Below are positions 44,770 to 56,296 of a DNA stretch of 64,000 bases, one piece after another (positions within the stretch are counted from its first letter, which is position 1; each line of letters begins with the position of its first letter). Below the pieces are notes generated by a model, which ran no database searches, had not been told where the DNA came from, and worked only from the letters and a program-made list of their open reading frames with translations. This DNA is from Gaeumannomyces sp. JS-464 (Eukaryota; Ascomycota; Sordariomycetes; Magnaporthales; Magnaporthaceae): contig NGZR01000002.1 of assembly GCA_002197995.1 (NCBI GenBank), forward strand, positions 7,998,001 to 8,062,000, in the 5' to 3' direction. The translations under genes were made by a program, and so were the position numbers.

Positions 44770-47700
44770 ATGGATCGCATGGGCTTCCAAATGCCCCAGA
44801 TGCACGGGGCGCCGCCCCTCATCAACCCGCCGCCGCAGATCTTTGGCGGCTACGATGGCATGCCCATGCAGCTGCCGCCCGACATGACGGCGCATATGTT
44901 TGGAGACCCGAGCACGCTCCTGGACGATGCCAACGAGGCCAAGAGGAGGAGGATCGCGAGGGTGAGTCTTGTGTCTTGCTGGGGTGTGCGGGGCTGGTGC
45001 TGTCTGCCTCTCGGGCCGAAGCCACTCGGGTATCTGGCAGGTCGCTGACGACGACGACGAGCTACTCCTCTAGGCGTGCGATATGTGCAGAAAGAAGAAG
45101 ATCAAGTGCGACGGGAAGCTGCCGGCTTGCACACACTGCATCAACTACAAGACGGACTGCGTCTTCACCCAGGTCGAGAAGAAGCGGAGTCCGCCGAAGG
45201 GGTACGTGGGCTGCGAGGACCGCAAGACAACCTCCCGCCTTGCCGGAGAGGAGTACAAATGCTGACCTTGGTTCGTGTCGCAGCGCAAAATACATCGAGG
45301 GACTGGAGAACCGCCTTGGCCGCATGGAGAGCCTGTTGAGGTTATCCGGTATGTTCTCGCTGGGAAGGAACACCTTGTGCGCTGTAGACCTGGGTTGCTG
45401 ACGTGTTTGCGCTCACTCACAGGCCTGCTCGGCGAGGATGACGGCGCTACCGACCTCGGGACCCTGGAGAAGCGTCTCGCGGAAAAGACGCGCTCAAGGC
45501 AGGCCTCGATGGTGGCCTCGAACCCAACATCACCTTCCCACACGGCGTCGGGCCCTGAAGGAAACGCCTCGACCCCGCAGAGCGCCCTGACCTCTCCCGA
45601 GCCTCCCAAGGACGAGAAGAGGAACTCTCTCACCCCCGAAAACGAAGGCGAGAAGGAGGAGGAAGTCGCGGCTCTGTCCGAGATGATGTGCTCGCTGGTC
45701 ACCAACAACTCGGGAGAGACTCGGTATCTCGGTAAGCAGACGGGCAGCTCCTGACACGCCGTGAATCGCTTACACGAATCTGCCATACTGACCGATATTC
45801 CTCCAGGCTCCTCCTCGGGCTTCTCCATCTTCTCCCCCAGGGGTATCCAGTGGGTGAACGCCAAGACGGGAGACAACTCGTTCCAGCAGATGATCTCGGA
45901 GGTGTCCATCGACGATCACAAGTGGACCAACTGGAAGCCTGAGGTGTTTCAGGACCTGTTCCGGCGCCCCGTCTTCATCAACATCCCGCCAAAGGCCGAG
46001 GCCATGTCGCTCCTGAGAGACTACTTTGAGAACTTCAACTGCATGTTCCCGCTCTTCCACCAGCCGACATTTATGCACCTGGTGGACCGCCACTATTCCG
46101 ACGATCCATACGAGGGTTCGGGCTGGTGGGCCAGCTTCAACTGCGTGCTCGCCTTTGCGCACAGGCTGCGCGTCATGAGCAACCTCGTGCCGCAGGATGA
46201 GGATGACAAGGCCTGGGCGTACATCAAGAACGCCATGAGTGTCTTCTCGGAGCTCACCATGCGCAATACTGACCTCCTGAGCGTGCAGGCGCTTCTGGCC
46301 ATGGCGCTGTTCATGCAGGGCACGCCGAACCCGCAGCCGACGTTCCTGCTGATCGCTACGGCCGTCCGGCTGGCGCACAGCATCGGTCTGCACAAGAGGG
46401 CGACGGGCTTCAGCATCAACCCGATCGAGCAGGAGCAGCGGAAACGTGTATTCTGGATCGCATACCTGCTCGACAAGGACCTCTCCCTCCGGTCGGGCCG
46501 CCCGCCCGCGCAGGACGACAACGACATGAACGTGGAGCTGCCAGACGAGGACCCGGAGGATAGCATCGGCAACATCCCCCTGGCGGATGGCAAGGGCAAG
46601 ATGAACCTGTTCCGTGTCATGTGCGAGCTGGCCGTGATCGAGAGCCGAGTCTACAGCCGCCTGTATGCAACAAAAGCAACCAAGCAGACGGACGGGGAGC
46701 TGCTCAACACCATCGGCGAGCTGGACCAAGAGCTCGAGGACTGGAAGGACCGGATACCGATCGACTTCCGCCCGGAGCACGAGATCAAGGCGTCGCACAC
46801 GCCGCTGATGCTGCACGTCATCAGCCTGCACTTTACCTACTACAACTGCCTGACCACAATACACCGCATGTCGGTGCACCACGGTTACTGGAATAGCCGT
46901 CTGTCCAACTATGCGATCCAGGGCCTCAACGCGAAGCCGCTGAACCCCAGGATCTTTTCGTCGGCGGCGCTGTGCTCGGCGGCTGCGAGGGCGTCGATAT
47001 CGCTGCTTAAATATGTGCCCCAGGGTGACCTTTCGGTCGTATGGTATGTTTTGCATTTCCCGGCCCGTTTGGGCGTGGAACCGATTCGCTAACTCCCCGC
47101 CAGGTTGGTGCTGTACTTCCCCGTTTCGGCGCTCGTGACTTTGTTCGGCAACATCATCCAAAACCCGCTGGACCCTCGGGCGCGCTCCGACGCACGGCTC
47201 ATGAACGTCGTCGTCACTTTCCTGTCGACTCTCGGAGTGGAGGCGGAGACGGGTGGTGTGCACCGCATGTTGGCGGTGTGCACCGAGTTTGAGCGCATCG
47301 CGAAGCTCGTGATAGACAAGTCGGAGAAGGAGAACGCGGGGCGTAGGAAGAGGAAGAACAACGAAAGCTCCAGCGGAAACTCTGGCCGGACCGGCGGTCC
47401 CTCGACCGGATCAGTATCCGGCCCCAGCGGCGGCACCGGCGCAGGCTCGGCGGCGCCCACACCGCGGCCGCCGAGCTCGGGCGCGCACACGCCGACACCA
47501 CACCGGCCGACGACGGCAAACGGCGGTGGGCAGATGTCGCCGCCCCCGCAGCACAGCAACTACGCCACGCCCATGACGAACCCCGGCGGCCTGAGCCAGC
47601 AATCGTCGCCGTCGGTCGCGCCGAGCAACTGGCCGCCGGCCAACGACTTTGCGGGCAACGGTGCCGGTGGCGCCGGGGGAGGCCAGCCCATGGAGGCGCT

Positions 47701-47935
47701 CGAGTACACAAACTTTGCCGAGATGACGGGCTTCACGCCCGACCTCAGGCAGGGGCAGGCCCCCGGGGCGTACTACACGCAGCCGCACCTGCCGCCGGAC
47801 CTCTACTCGCTGCCCGTGAGCCTGGACTGGGACTGGGCCGAGATGAGCGGCGGCGCGTACCCGAGCTTCGAGAACGGGGCGGCGCCGCACATGGGCGGCG
47901 GCATGGGCGGCAACATGCACCACCAGCCCAGGTGA
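44770..47935 (+). CDS. Zn2Cys6 transcription factor with Fungal_trans domain, 920 aa, six exons
   Basis: Exons 44770-44961, 45074-45201, 45284-45348, 45423-45731, 45807-47043 and 47104-47935 join perfectly in frame. The zinc cluster has the canonical spacing C-x2-C-x6-C-x6-C-x2-C-x6-C (residues 66-93, [15 protein letters not shown]). It is followed by a linker and short coiled coil ([20 protein letters not shown]). The middle homology region (PF04082 type) starts around residue 300 ([18 protein letters not shown]) and includes [16 protein letters not shown] near 450-465. The C-terminus is Gly/Pro/Ser-rich and ends in an acidic aromatic stretch ([12 protein letters not shown]), a plausible activation domain. 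Intron 1 lies directly before the zinc cluster. The protein is strongly conserved in style with factors of the carbon-regulator class; kinship with BglR/COL-26 is possible, but I could not confirm it. It presumably binds CGG-containing sites in the nucleus. Confidence 0.92.
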
Positions 47936-49002
47936 CGTCGCTCGCTTCCGGGTGGCTCTTGATCTTTTTATTCTCTCGTCTCTCTTTCTCTCCGCTCATT
48001 TCTCTCCATCTTTTCCTATATACCTTGATCCAGTTTGTTTTTAAACACGATTGTTACGTGGATATGTCACGTCTCCTTTTGTACCTTTTGGTCCTTTTCG
48101 TTTTCATTCTTTAACATTATCAGCAACGGCATTTACCCCCATTTATCGACTCTCGCTTCGACATTTTTTTTTTTCCGTCATTTTCAGTGCTTGCGTCTGC
48201 AAGAAAGAAGTTGGCATTTATTTGGAACATACCTGAACGGGGGAGGAGCAGCGTCAAGTTATTTGTAAACGTGAGGAGTTTGGATCGCGGAATTGAAGCA
48301 TGGTGTGTGTAGCCACGGCTCTGTAAATGTAGTCTAGTCTAGTCACTTGGCTCTGGAATCTGCGAGCAACTGTGTGCAACGGACGAGAAATGGCCTCAAA
48401 TGCGCGAGTATAGCGGTTGACACTGGCGCGGCGCTAAAATGAAAATCTGCAGCTCCGACAACGCTGATTGAAACCCTGGTGCCATTATCCTGACTTGTGA
48501 GGGCGTCGTCTTGGTGGGGTGCTGTATCACGTGACAGCTCTGGGCGGGGCCCCGGAGCTACCAGCACCACTGGCCCGACACTCCGAGAACAATTGGAGAT
48601 TGGAGATTGGAGCTTTGATGGCCCGAGTGAACCGAGCTGCGGCGACAGACGCACCATCTTTCCGCCGACCACGCCCCTCAAGAGCCGCATCATCCACGGA
48701 CCTCGTGCTAGGCGACACGTCCCGAGCGCAAGGAAAAGGGTCGTCAAGCTATTATACCGGGGGTCTGCTTGTCCTGGGCGACAGTCGCTGCGAGCAGCAA
48801 GGGGTGGTGTATCTTTTTTTTTCTCTCTCTTTTTCTTTCTCCCCTCCATCTTTTTTTTTGCCCGCCGTCGATTTTTTTTCTCCATCGCCATCGCGTCATA
48901 AGCTCTCCCGCCGCTTCCGACTCCCGCCCCTTGGGGCCTCTCTTCTTGTCCGACCGCACACACATTAGGACACATACAAACACAGACACACACCTACACA
49001 TA
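47936..49002. other. Intergenic region between transcription factor and m-AAA protease
   Basis: T-rich 3' region of the transcription factor, then a roughly 500-base promoter and leader of the protease gene with CT-rich tracts and a CACA-rich stretch just before its ATG. No gene is seen. Confidence 0.55.
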
Positions 49003-50654
49003 ATGTCGAGGCTCGTGCGGTTACCACCGACAGGGCAGCTGGCCCGCCTCGCGTCATCGTCCCTGCGCGCCGTCGCCCCCGCCTCGAGGTCGAGTTTCCA
49101 CGCCGTCCGCCTGCCCCGGACGACGGCCGTCCTGGCGGCGCAGGGAGGCTTGTCGCCGGCCTCGTCGCCGCCGAGTCTGTTCCCCCGCTACTTCAGCCAC
49201 CAAGCACCCCTCCGCGCCCGCAGGCGCCCGAACGAGCCCGCGCCCCGCGGCAAAGAGGACCCCAGCAGCAGCAGCAGCAGTGGAGAGACGGACAAGTCAG
49301 CGAAGCCCTCGCCCTCGGGGGGCCCTCTGAGCCGCCACCGCCACGGCCGCTGGAGCCGGACTGGGTCCTGCTCAGCGAGGATGAGCTCAAGGTGCTGCCG
49401 GGGGTGGTGGAGAAGCTGCTGAGGCCCGGCGGCATGGAGATGACGTACGTGGAGGTGTTGGAGAAGCTGAGGCCCGAGGTGGTCGTCGAGGACATAACGC
49501 GGCACGGCGTCCCGCCAGACATGTACGAGACCCTCCGGCCGGTCCTCAAGGACGGCTACTTTGGCATCTTCAACATCCCGTCGCTGTTCACCTGCTTCGT
49601 GCAGTACGGGGCTATCATGACGCAACACCGCGACGCGAGCGAGGGAGGGGCCGTGAACTCGAGGCGGCCCAAGGAGGGAGAGGAGGAGAAGGAGGAGGGG
49701 GAGACGTCCGAGAAGGGCGGCGACAAGCAGTCGAGGCAACCGCGCGGGCAGCAGGGCCGGGAGCCGGCGTCAGGGAAGGGGCAGGGCCCGCCGCCGAGGG
49801 GTCAGGGCAAGCAGGGGAGGGACAAGCAGGACGGGGACAGCGGCGGGATCAACCTCAACCTGCGCCAGCCCGACAACATGACCATCTTCGCTCTGGCCGT
49901 CGTCCTCAACATCATGTACTTCTGGTTCTGGGACAACCCATCGCGTGAGGTGACGTGGCAGGAGGTCTGCACCAAATACCTCGAGAAGGGCCTGGTGGAG
50001 AAGTTCGTGGTGGACGGGAACACGGTGCAGGTGCAGCTGAACCGCGAGGCGACGCGGTCCGTCTACGGCGACGAGGCGGCGCGCGGCCCGCTGCTCTACT
50101 TCTCGATCGGGTCGGCCGACTCGTTCGAGCGCAAGCTCGAGGCGGTGCAGGACGAGCTCAAGATCCCGACCTCGGAGCGCATCCCCATCAGCTACAGCCA
50201 GCCGGGCATCCTGGGCGCGCTCCTGGTCAGCTTCGGTCCGACGCTGCTGCTCGTCGGCCTGCTGGCGTACGCGGCCAGGGGCAGGGGCGGGGCCGGCGGC
50301 ATGGGCGGGCCCTTTGGCATGGGCAAGAGCCGGGCCAAGCGCTTCAACCACGAGTCGGCCGTCAAGGTCAAGTTCTCGGACGTGGCGGGCATGGACGAGG
50401 CCAAGCTGGAGATTGTCGAGTTCGTCAGCTTCCTCAAGACGCCCGAGAAGTTTGAGAAGCTCGGGGCTAAGATCCCGCGCGGCGCCATCCTGTCGGGCCC
50501 GCCCGGCACGGGCAAGACGCTGCTGGCCAAGGCGACGGCGGGCGAGTCCGAGGTGCCCTTCTTCAGCGTCAGCGGCTCCGAGTTCGTCGAGATGTTTGTG
50601 GGCGTGGGCGCGTCGCGGGTGCGGGACCTGTTCGCCGAGGCGCGTAAGAACGCG

Positions 50655-50687
<33 letters not shown>

Positions 50688-51960
50688 ATCGGCAAGTCGC
50701 GCGACTCGGGCCACCGGTTCGGCGGCAACGACGAGCGCGAGGCCACGCTCAACCAGATCCTGACCGAGATGGACGGCTTCAACACGCAAGAGCAGGTCGT
50801 GGTGCTCGCGGGCACCAACAGGCCCGACATCCTGGACAAGGCCCTGATGCGCCCCGGCCGCTTCGACCGGCACATCCACATCGACCGCCCCACCATGAAG
50901 GGCCGCGCCGACATCTTCAAGGTGCACCTGGCCAAGATCACACCAAGGAGGACATGGAGTACCTCTGCGGCAGGCTCTCGCCCTGACGCCGGGCTTTGCG
51001 GGCGCCGACATTGCCAACGTAGTCAACGAGGCCGCGCTGGTTGGTGAGTTTTTCTTTCCCTATGAATATCTTGTGGCCTGTCTGTCTCTACCTGCTGGCT
51101 AACATGTTCCTGCTGCACAGCCGCAAGAGCAAACGCCGATAGCGTGACCATGGTCCACTTCGAGCAAGCCATCGAGCGAGTCATCGCGGCCTCGAGCGCA
51201 AGTCGCTCGTGCTCAGCCCCGAGGAGAAGCGCACGGTGGCTTACCACGAGGCCGGCCACCGCCGTCTCGGCTGGTTCTTCCGGTGGGCCCGACCCGCTGC
51301 CAAGGTGTCCATCATCCCGGCGGCCAGGGCGCGCTGGCTACGCACAAACCTCCCCGCCGGCGACGCTTACCTGATGAACGTCAATCAGCTCATGGACCGC
51401 ATGGCCATGACGCTGGCGGGCGCGTCTCGGAGGAGCTCCACTTCCCGACCGTCACGAACGGGCGCCAGCGACGACTTCAAGAAGGTGACGCAGATGCAAC
51501 GACCATGGTGACGCAGTGGGGCATGAGCGACAAGCTGGGCCCGCTGCACTTCAGCCAGGACCAGAACCAGATGCAGAAGCCGTTCGCCGAGTCGACGGCG
51601 CAGACGATCGACGCCGAGGTGCGGCGGATCGTGGACCAGGCCTACAAGCAGTGCCGCGACCTGCTGACGCTGCGCAAGAAGGAGGTCGGCATCGTGGCCG
51701 AGGAGCTGCTGCGCAAGGAGCAGCTGTCGCGCGACGACATTGTGCGGCTGTTGGGGCCGAGGCCCTTTTCGGAAAGGGACGAGTTCACAAAGTACTTCAA
51801 CAACGACAGGCCGGGGGCGCCGGGCAACCTGGCGCCGCCGCCGTTCCCGTCCGAGAGGGACGACGCGCCGCCGCCGACGCCGCCGACGACCGAGAGCGGA
51901 CCGCCGTTGCCGAGGCAGCCTGAGGCGTTTAGGGGGCTTGACGGGTCTGAGCGGAGGTGA
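49003..51960 (+). CDS. Mitochondrial m-AAA protease subunit (AFG3/YTA12 family, FtsH-like), multiple apparent frame breaks
   Basis: Exon 1 is 49003-51043 and exon 2 is 51121-51960. The start [20 protein letters not shown] is an amphipathic, arginine-rich mitochondrial presequence. Two inner-membrane helices follow ([17 protein letters not shown] and [21 protein letters not shown]). The AAA domain has Walker A GPPGTGKT, Walker [12 protein letters not shown] and the second region of homology ending [15 protein letters not shown]. The M41 zinc-protease motif HEAGH lies at 51247-51261. The protein is a subunit of the hexameric inner-membrane protease that degrades unassembled membrane proteins and matures ribosomal protein L32. 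Frame changes occur near 49318, 50943, 50985, 51190, 51262-51275, 51290, 51325, 51420, 51462 and 51497, mostly one base missing from G/C runs. The corrected length would be about 960 residues. Such a conserved gene is unlikely to be this broken, so I read these as sequence errors. AFG3 and YTA12 cannot be separated confidently. Confidence 0.85.
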
Positions 51961-52845
51961 CGAGCGGGGTAGTGGGCGGCGTGGGCATGTCGTTGTTGTT
52001 GTTGTATCGATAGCGCGAACAATGTGTTGTATATATTACAAAAAAGGGGACTTTTTTCTATTATTATTATTTTTTTTTTTTTTTTTTTTGCTCATACCAA
52101 CATTGACAGTTGGTGGTACCCAAAGCTGGAAAGCGTCTCGTCGCATGTTTTAGACGGGGTTGATTGTCTTTTTCTGGGGTTTCTAGATGTGGATTATCGT
52201 CTTGGACCCAAACCTCCTCACTCGCATAACAGTTTCCCTCTCCTCTCCTGTCTTTGATGATCGGGCTATCTTTGGGGGGTTTGTGGACTGGGCCTGGCAG
52301 GCAGCAAAAATCTTGACAGACGGCTTTGTGCTGTATATGCTTCTGTTATGAGTGTGTGCATGTGTGCGTGGAAGGGAGGATCATAGCCGATTTCGAGGTA
52401 GGGTGTGGAGGAGAGGGGTCGCTTCGATGAGCGGTGGCTGGAATATACGGGAACTGAAAGTAGGAAGCATGAACAATGCGAGAGGATTTGACGGTGCCTA
52501 AAAGAAGGGTACAGGGCAGCATGTCGACAATGGAGAAGAACGGGGATGATGGACGATTCCAGTGTGAGGCTGTCATGATAGAAGGTGCTAATCGGCTGGG
52601 CACGGGGAGAGGGATGTTCAGATGAAGACGGCTGATGCCGTGCGATATCATTTTGGGTTTTTGTCGAGATTTGCCTTTTCCCATGGCCCAACTCGGACGC
52701 ATTTTTTTTTTTTTTTTATCGTCAAAGATGGCAGGGATCTGCTGTACGTCATCGGCCAGATATCAAAAGTGCCCACGGCTGCTGTCCTCGACGTGCAAGA
52801 TGAATAAGAAAGAAAGAGGGAGAAATGAAAAGAAGAGGAAGAAAG
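51961..52845. other. Spacer downstream of the m-AAA protease
   Basis: 3' UTR and intergenic sequence with T tracts at 52066-52090 and 52703-52718. No gene is recognised. Confidence 0.55.
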
Positions 52846-53040
52846 AAGGCGTAGCAAAAAGCTCACCGAGCACTCGCTCGGCTACGAAAGCCTCGTAAGG
52901 GTTTACCGTTCTTTTGTGGCGACACTCACAGGGGTTTCCACCCGGGTTCGAACCGGGGACCTCATGGTGACTTTGTGTCCATATGGGTGGCGTGTGGTGC
53001 AATCGCATCCAACTGCACCATCCGCGGTGCCCCGGTTGTT
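52846..53040 (-). mobile_element. tRNA-derived SINE-like element with the shared hairpin 3' module
   Basis: On the minus strand, from about 53035, the head contains box A TGGTGCAGTTGGATGCG and a perfect box B, CCGGTTCGAACCCGG (T stem CCCGG/CCGGG), near 52942-52956. The acceptor arms do not pair, so it is not a working tRNA. The body contains TACGAGGCTTTCGTA, an internal hairpin, and leads into TTTCGTAGCC, a perfect CCGAGC-GAGT-GCTCGG hairpin, and GGTGAGCTTTTTGCTAC. The same 3' module ends the minus-strand element at 14700-14990, although their tRNA-like heads differ. The downstream flank is pyrimidine-rich. Target-site duplications were not identified and the ends are approximate. Confidence 0.5.
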
Positions 53041-53350
53041 GGGAGGGCGCGGCAGGAGCTCGGATGATACGGCCTAGGGGAGGACTGGTGCCTGGGCCTG
53101 GGGGAGGTGAGTGGCTCTTGTTGCTGGCGTCGTCACCTGGGCCTCACTTTTGGCTGCTGGCCTTCGCCTTCTGGAGGTGGTGGGCAGACACATGCCCTCA
53201 CTGTACATGGGCGGCCTCCAAGGTAGATGTTTGGTTTGAGGAGATGAAAAAAAATAATGACAGATGTTCAAACAAACATGCTGCTTCTCACAGAAGGATT
53301 TCCGAATATAGACACGATAGATGCCTCCTCCTGGCATGCGAGGCTCACCC

Positions 53351-54237
53351 TCAGCCGAACCTGCTCACCCAGAAATACTTGTACGCCAGCCAGCCGACCG
53401 CAGAGGCGACGCTGATGATGCCCAGCCACACCAGCGAGCCCGTGACGATGATGCCCCTGAACACAGCCCGCGCCTCGTTGACGTTGTTGTTGTGCGGGAA
53501 CGGCCGGTCCGGCACGGGCACGCCCAGGATCTTGCACAGCGGGCCCCAGCCCTCGCTGACCCGGTAGAAGAAGAGCTTCTCGGGCGGATGACCCTGCGCA
53601 GCCGGTCCTCGTGGTCCCGGATGCTCTCGACGCGGAAGTCGTCGTAGCCCAGCCGGTAGGCGATCAGCCGCTCGTGCAGCCTGTACCACCTGCTGTGGTG
53701 CCAGACGCCGGGCACGACGGCGGCGAAGAGGGCGCGTACCATGCCGTCGCCATGTCGGCCATCTTGTACATGGACACGGCCCAGGGGACGGCGTCGCGCG
53801 TGGTGCAGATGACGATGGCGTCGGGGAAGACGCGCAGGATCTCGGCCGCCATCATGTTGGCGGGCGTGTCCATGGTGGAGCTGTAGCCCTCGAGCAGGTC
53901 GGCGAGGAGGTAGTCGATGCGCTTCTGGTCGGCCACCGTCTCGGCCCGCGGCGCCAGCTCCATGACCTCGAGCCAGGCGTGCTGCTGGCGCCGCGTGCCG
54001 CAGAAGCACTGGATGCCCGAGTCGTGCACGGGCCCGTCGAGGAGGATCTGGAGGGCCTCGTTGAGGGTTTTGGTGCCGGTCCGGGACCTTTTCACGGTTG
54101 TCAGCTGGTAGGAAGAGAGTGGCCTAGAGACAATAGGGCGTTTTTATTTTTATTTTATTTTTATTTTTTACTTACATGCCCGCGCCGATGACGCGGAACT
54201 TTGTCCCGGGCGCTGCCTTGCTTGGTGACTGCCCCAT
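53351..54237 (-). CDS. Sulfotransferase-like P-loop protein (Sulfotransfer_4 type), N-myristoylation signal and C-terminal membrane helix
   Basis: Exon 1 is 54237-54176 and exon 2 is 54087-53351; the splice restores VIGAGMSRTGTKTLNEAL, the 5'-phosphosulfate-binding loop typical of this fungal family. Downstream are DTPANMMAAEILRVFPDAIVICTTRD and a C-terminal helix (GIIVTGSLVWLGIISVASAV) followed by WLAYKYFW. The N-terminus MGQSPSK fits an N-myristoylation site (Gly2, Ser6), so both ends could attach to membrane. Two frame changes are visible, near 53738 and 53592, each restored by one base; the corrected length is exactly 266 residues. Family members are often mis-annotated as NAD-dependent epimerases. 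The acceptor substrate is unknown, and sulfotransferase activity is inferred from the fold only. Confidence 0.78.
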
Positions 54238-56296
54238 GGCGGTGATCTTGTTCGCGCGCTACCCAGCACCTTCTATTCGGGGGGCTTATACAGCCAGAGG
54301 GTGGCGGGTGAAATGGGCGAAGGAGGCGCCGACTTCTTAGCTGACTCTCTCCCTCGCAAAATAAAAGAAGAAGCCAGACGTCACACACGCGGACGCGACC
54401 AGCTGGCCCGAAGTCGGCCGAGCGCCCTTATCAGAGGCCGGACCAGATAAATTGCGCGTCTATAACGCACGTACGCGTCCCATGCGGGCCGCTCTTGACG
54501 GTGTGGAAGGGTCCGGGAATAAGAATGAGAATGGACATCCGTCTTGTGTGGCATTATGTATGTTGGGAGGCAGACTCGGGCTTGGCTATATAAACGCCAT
54601 CAAAGTCGCGCCGATCTCCTTCGTGTGCGTCGCAGGAGAACGTGTGGGGGAGAACCTGGGTTGGTAGAGGGCTGGGGAGCCGGGCCTGCCATCCTCTCCG
54701 TACCGTACTTGATGGGGAAGCAGCCGGCCCGCATGGCACGCCCTTGGTCTCTCAGTTCTTGTCTCTCTCTCCCCCCCCCCCCCCCCCCCCCCCCCCTCCT
54801 TCTCTCTCTCTCTGCCTCCGTGGGCTTTATGTGGTAACTGTGGCAGCCCGCTGGTTTGAGCATGCCCCTGCTCTTGCTTGGTGGACGATAGCCGTGGCCT
54901 GATGTTGGCGTCATGCGGCGGGAGAAGAAGACAAAAAATCACCGAGCCTGGGTTCACATGTTTACTTTCTTGTCACATATCGCCATATCTGCTGCGGGGA
55001 TTGGCGACCCTCGTCGTGGTCAACGTCGGGAACCATCCCGAGAGCCGGAAAATGGCTCCCCCACGACCCTCCTCACCACTGCGATATTCGGCGGTTGGCA
55101 GTCGGCGGATAGCCTGCCTCTCAATAAACGTCTACCGTATACAGCTGGAAGCATGGAAATGGCCCTTCTTTCCCAGTCTTGTGCATTTCAGCCATTTTAT
55201 CCGCTTTGATAATCTCCGGAATGTGCCTCCATCTTTCTCTCCTGAGAAGATATGGCTCCGGGTATGTGGGAATGGGAGTTTTGCGCAGGCAGGTATCCAA
55301 GTGGGCGGGCTTCCCACCATCCCCTTTTGGCTGAAGTGGCCTTGTAACCCCCTGGCTTATAGGCGGCGTGGGAATAAGGTGTGTTTGGGGAAAATGCGGG
55401 GGTCATCTACCGGCTTGGCAGAGCCCTTGTTTGATGGCATGGGTCATCTGCAGAGCCGTCGACGAACTAAGACGTGGCTGTGGGCAAATGAGCTGGTGCG
55501 GTAAAAAAAGAAAATATATATATAAATAAGAAAATATATATATAAAAAGAGAAAAAAAAAATTAAAAAAAAAGCAGTAAGTGGGAGCTGCTATCTGCGCC
55601 CCGCGTCGTGTCCATGGCTAGTAGTTGTCTGTGGTGAGAAGCGGCAGCAGCCGTGATATTCATGAAGGGCGTCGTCTTTTCAGGGCCTTTGGAAAAGCTC
55701 GTGAGCAGAAAATCAGATTAGCAAATAAAAGTGAGACACAAGAAGAAAAAAAAAAAAAAAACCAAAGGAAAAAAAGGAAAGAAAAAAACCACAGGGGTTG
55801 TTCCCTTGGTAGAAAACTCGGGATCCAACGAGTGCGCGACACCAACCCGTTTTACAGCGCATTAGACCCTCGATCGTTCGATCATTTGGGCTTCTGTGGT
55901 GGCGGCTAGACGAGATAGGAGGCATAATGGTTACTGCCGTCCTGGAACTTGGATATCACTCAGCCTGTCACCTTGGGCGGTGAGACTACATGGCATCACG
56001 TAGAGGCCTACCGACTCCTACCTACCGCTCTAGCTGCGTGAGGTTATCACGACGGTATAGGGTTCACCGAGGGCTGTGGAAAGTCGAGCGTGCTTTGTAT
56101 AGAAGCTTTGAGCACTGCTGTGTTACTTCATGGATTATTTCTATTTTACTCAACGGTCGCCATGTACAGAAACCCACCATCGCATGCCTCTTAGAAAACA
56201 AAACGTAGGCAGCGCGCTATGTGCCGAATACATGCTATGCAATGCCCAGCCCCTGAAACGCCTCATATATAGAAAAAAGATGACGATTTATCTCTC
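54238..56296. other. 2-kb intergenic region with C26 and AT-rich tracts
   Basis: Promoter side of the sulfotransferase-like gene, and the 3' side of TOF1. It has a C26 homopolymer at 54771-54796, a twice-repeated AGAAAATATATATATA-type segment at 55507-55552, and A tracts near 55550-55572 and 55745-55760. No gene is supported. Confidence 0.55.
54771..54796. repeat. C26 homopolymer followed by (CT)n
   Basis: An uninterrupted run of 26 cytosines, flanked by CTCTCT on both sides. It is the only G/C homopolymer of this size in the window. Confidence 0.9.

Noticed and set aside
45770..47263. 497-codon minus-strand frame opposite the Zn2Cys6 factor
   Set aside because: It is the antisense shadow of a well-supported, conserved gene in GC-rich DNA.
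49770..51026. 418-codon minus-strand frame opposite the m-AAA protease
   Set aside because: Antisense shadow; the plus strand carries clear Walker and HEAGH motifs.
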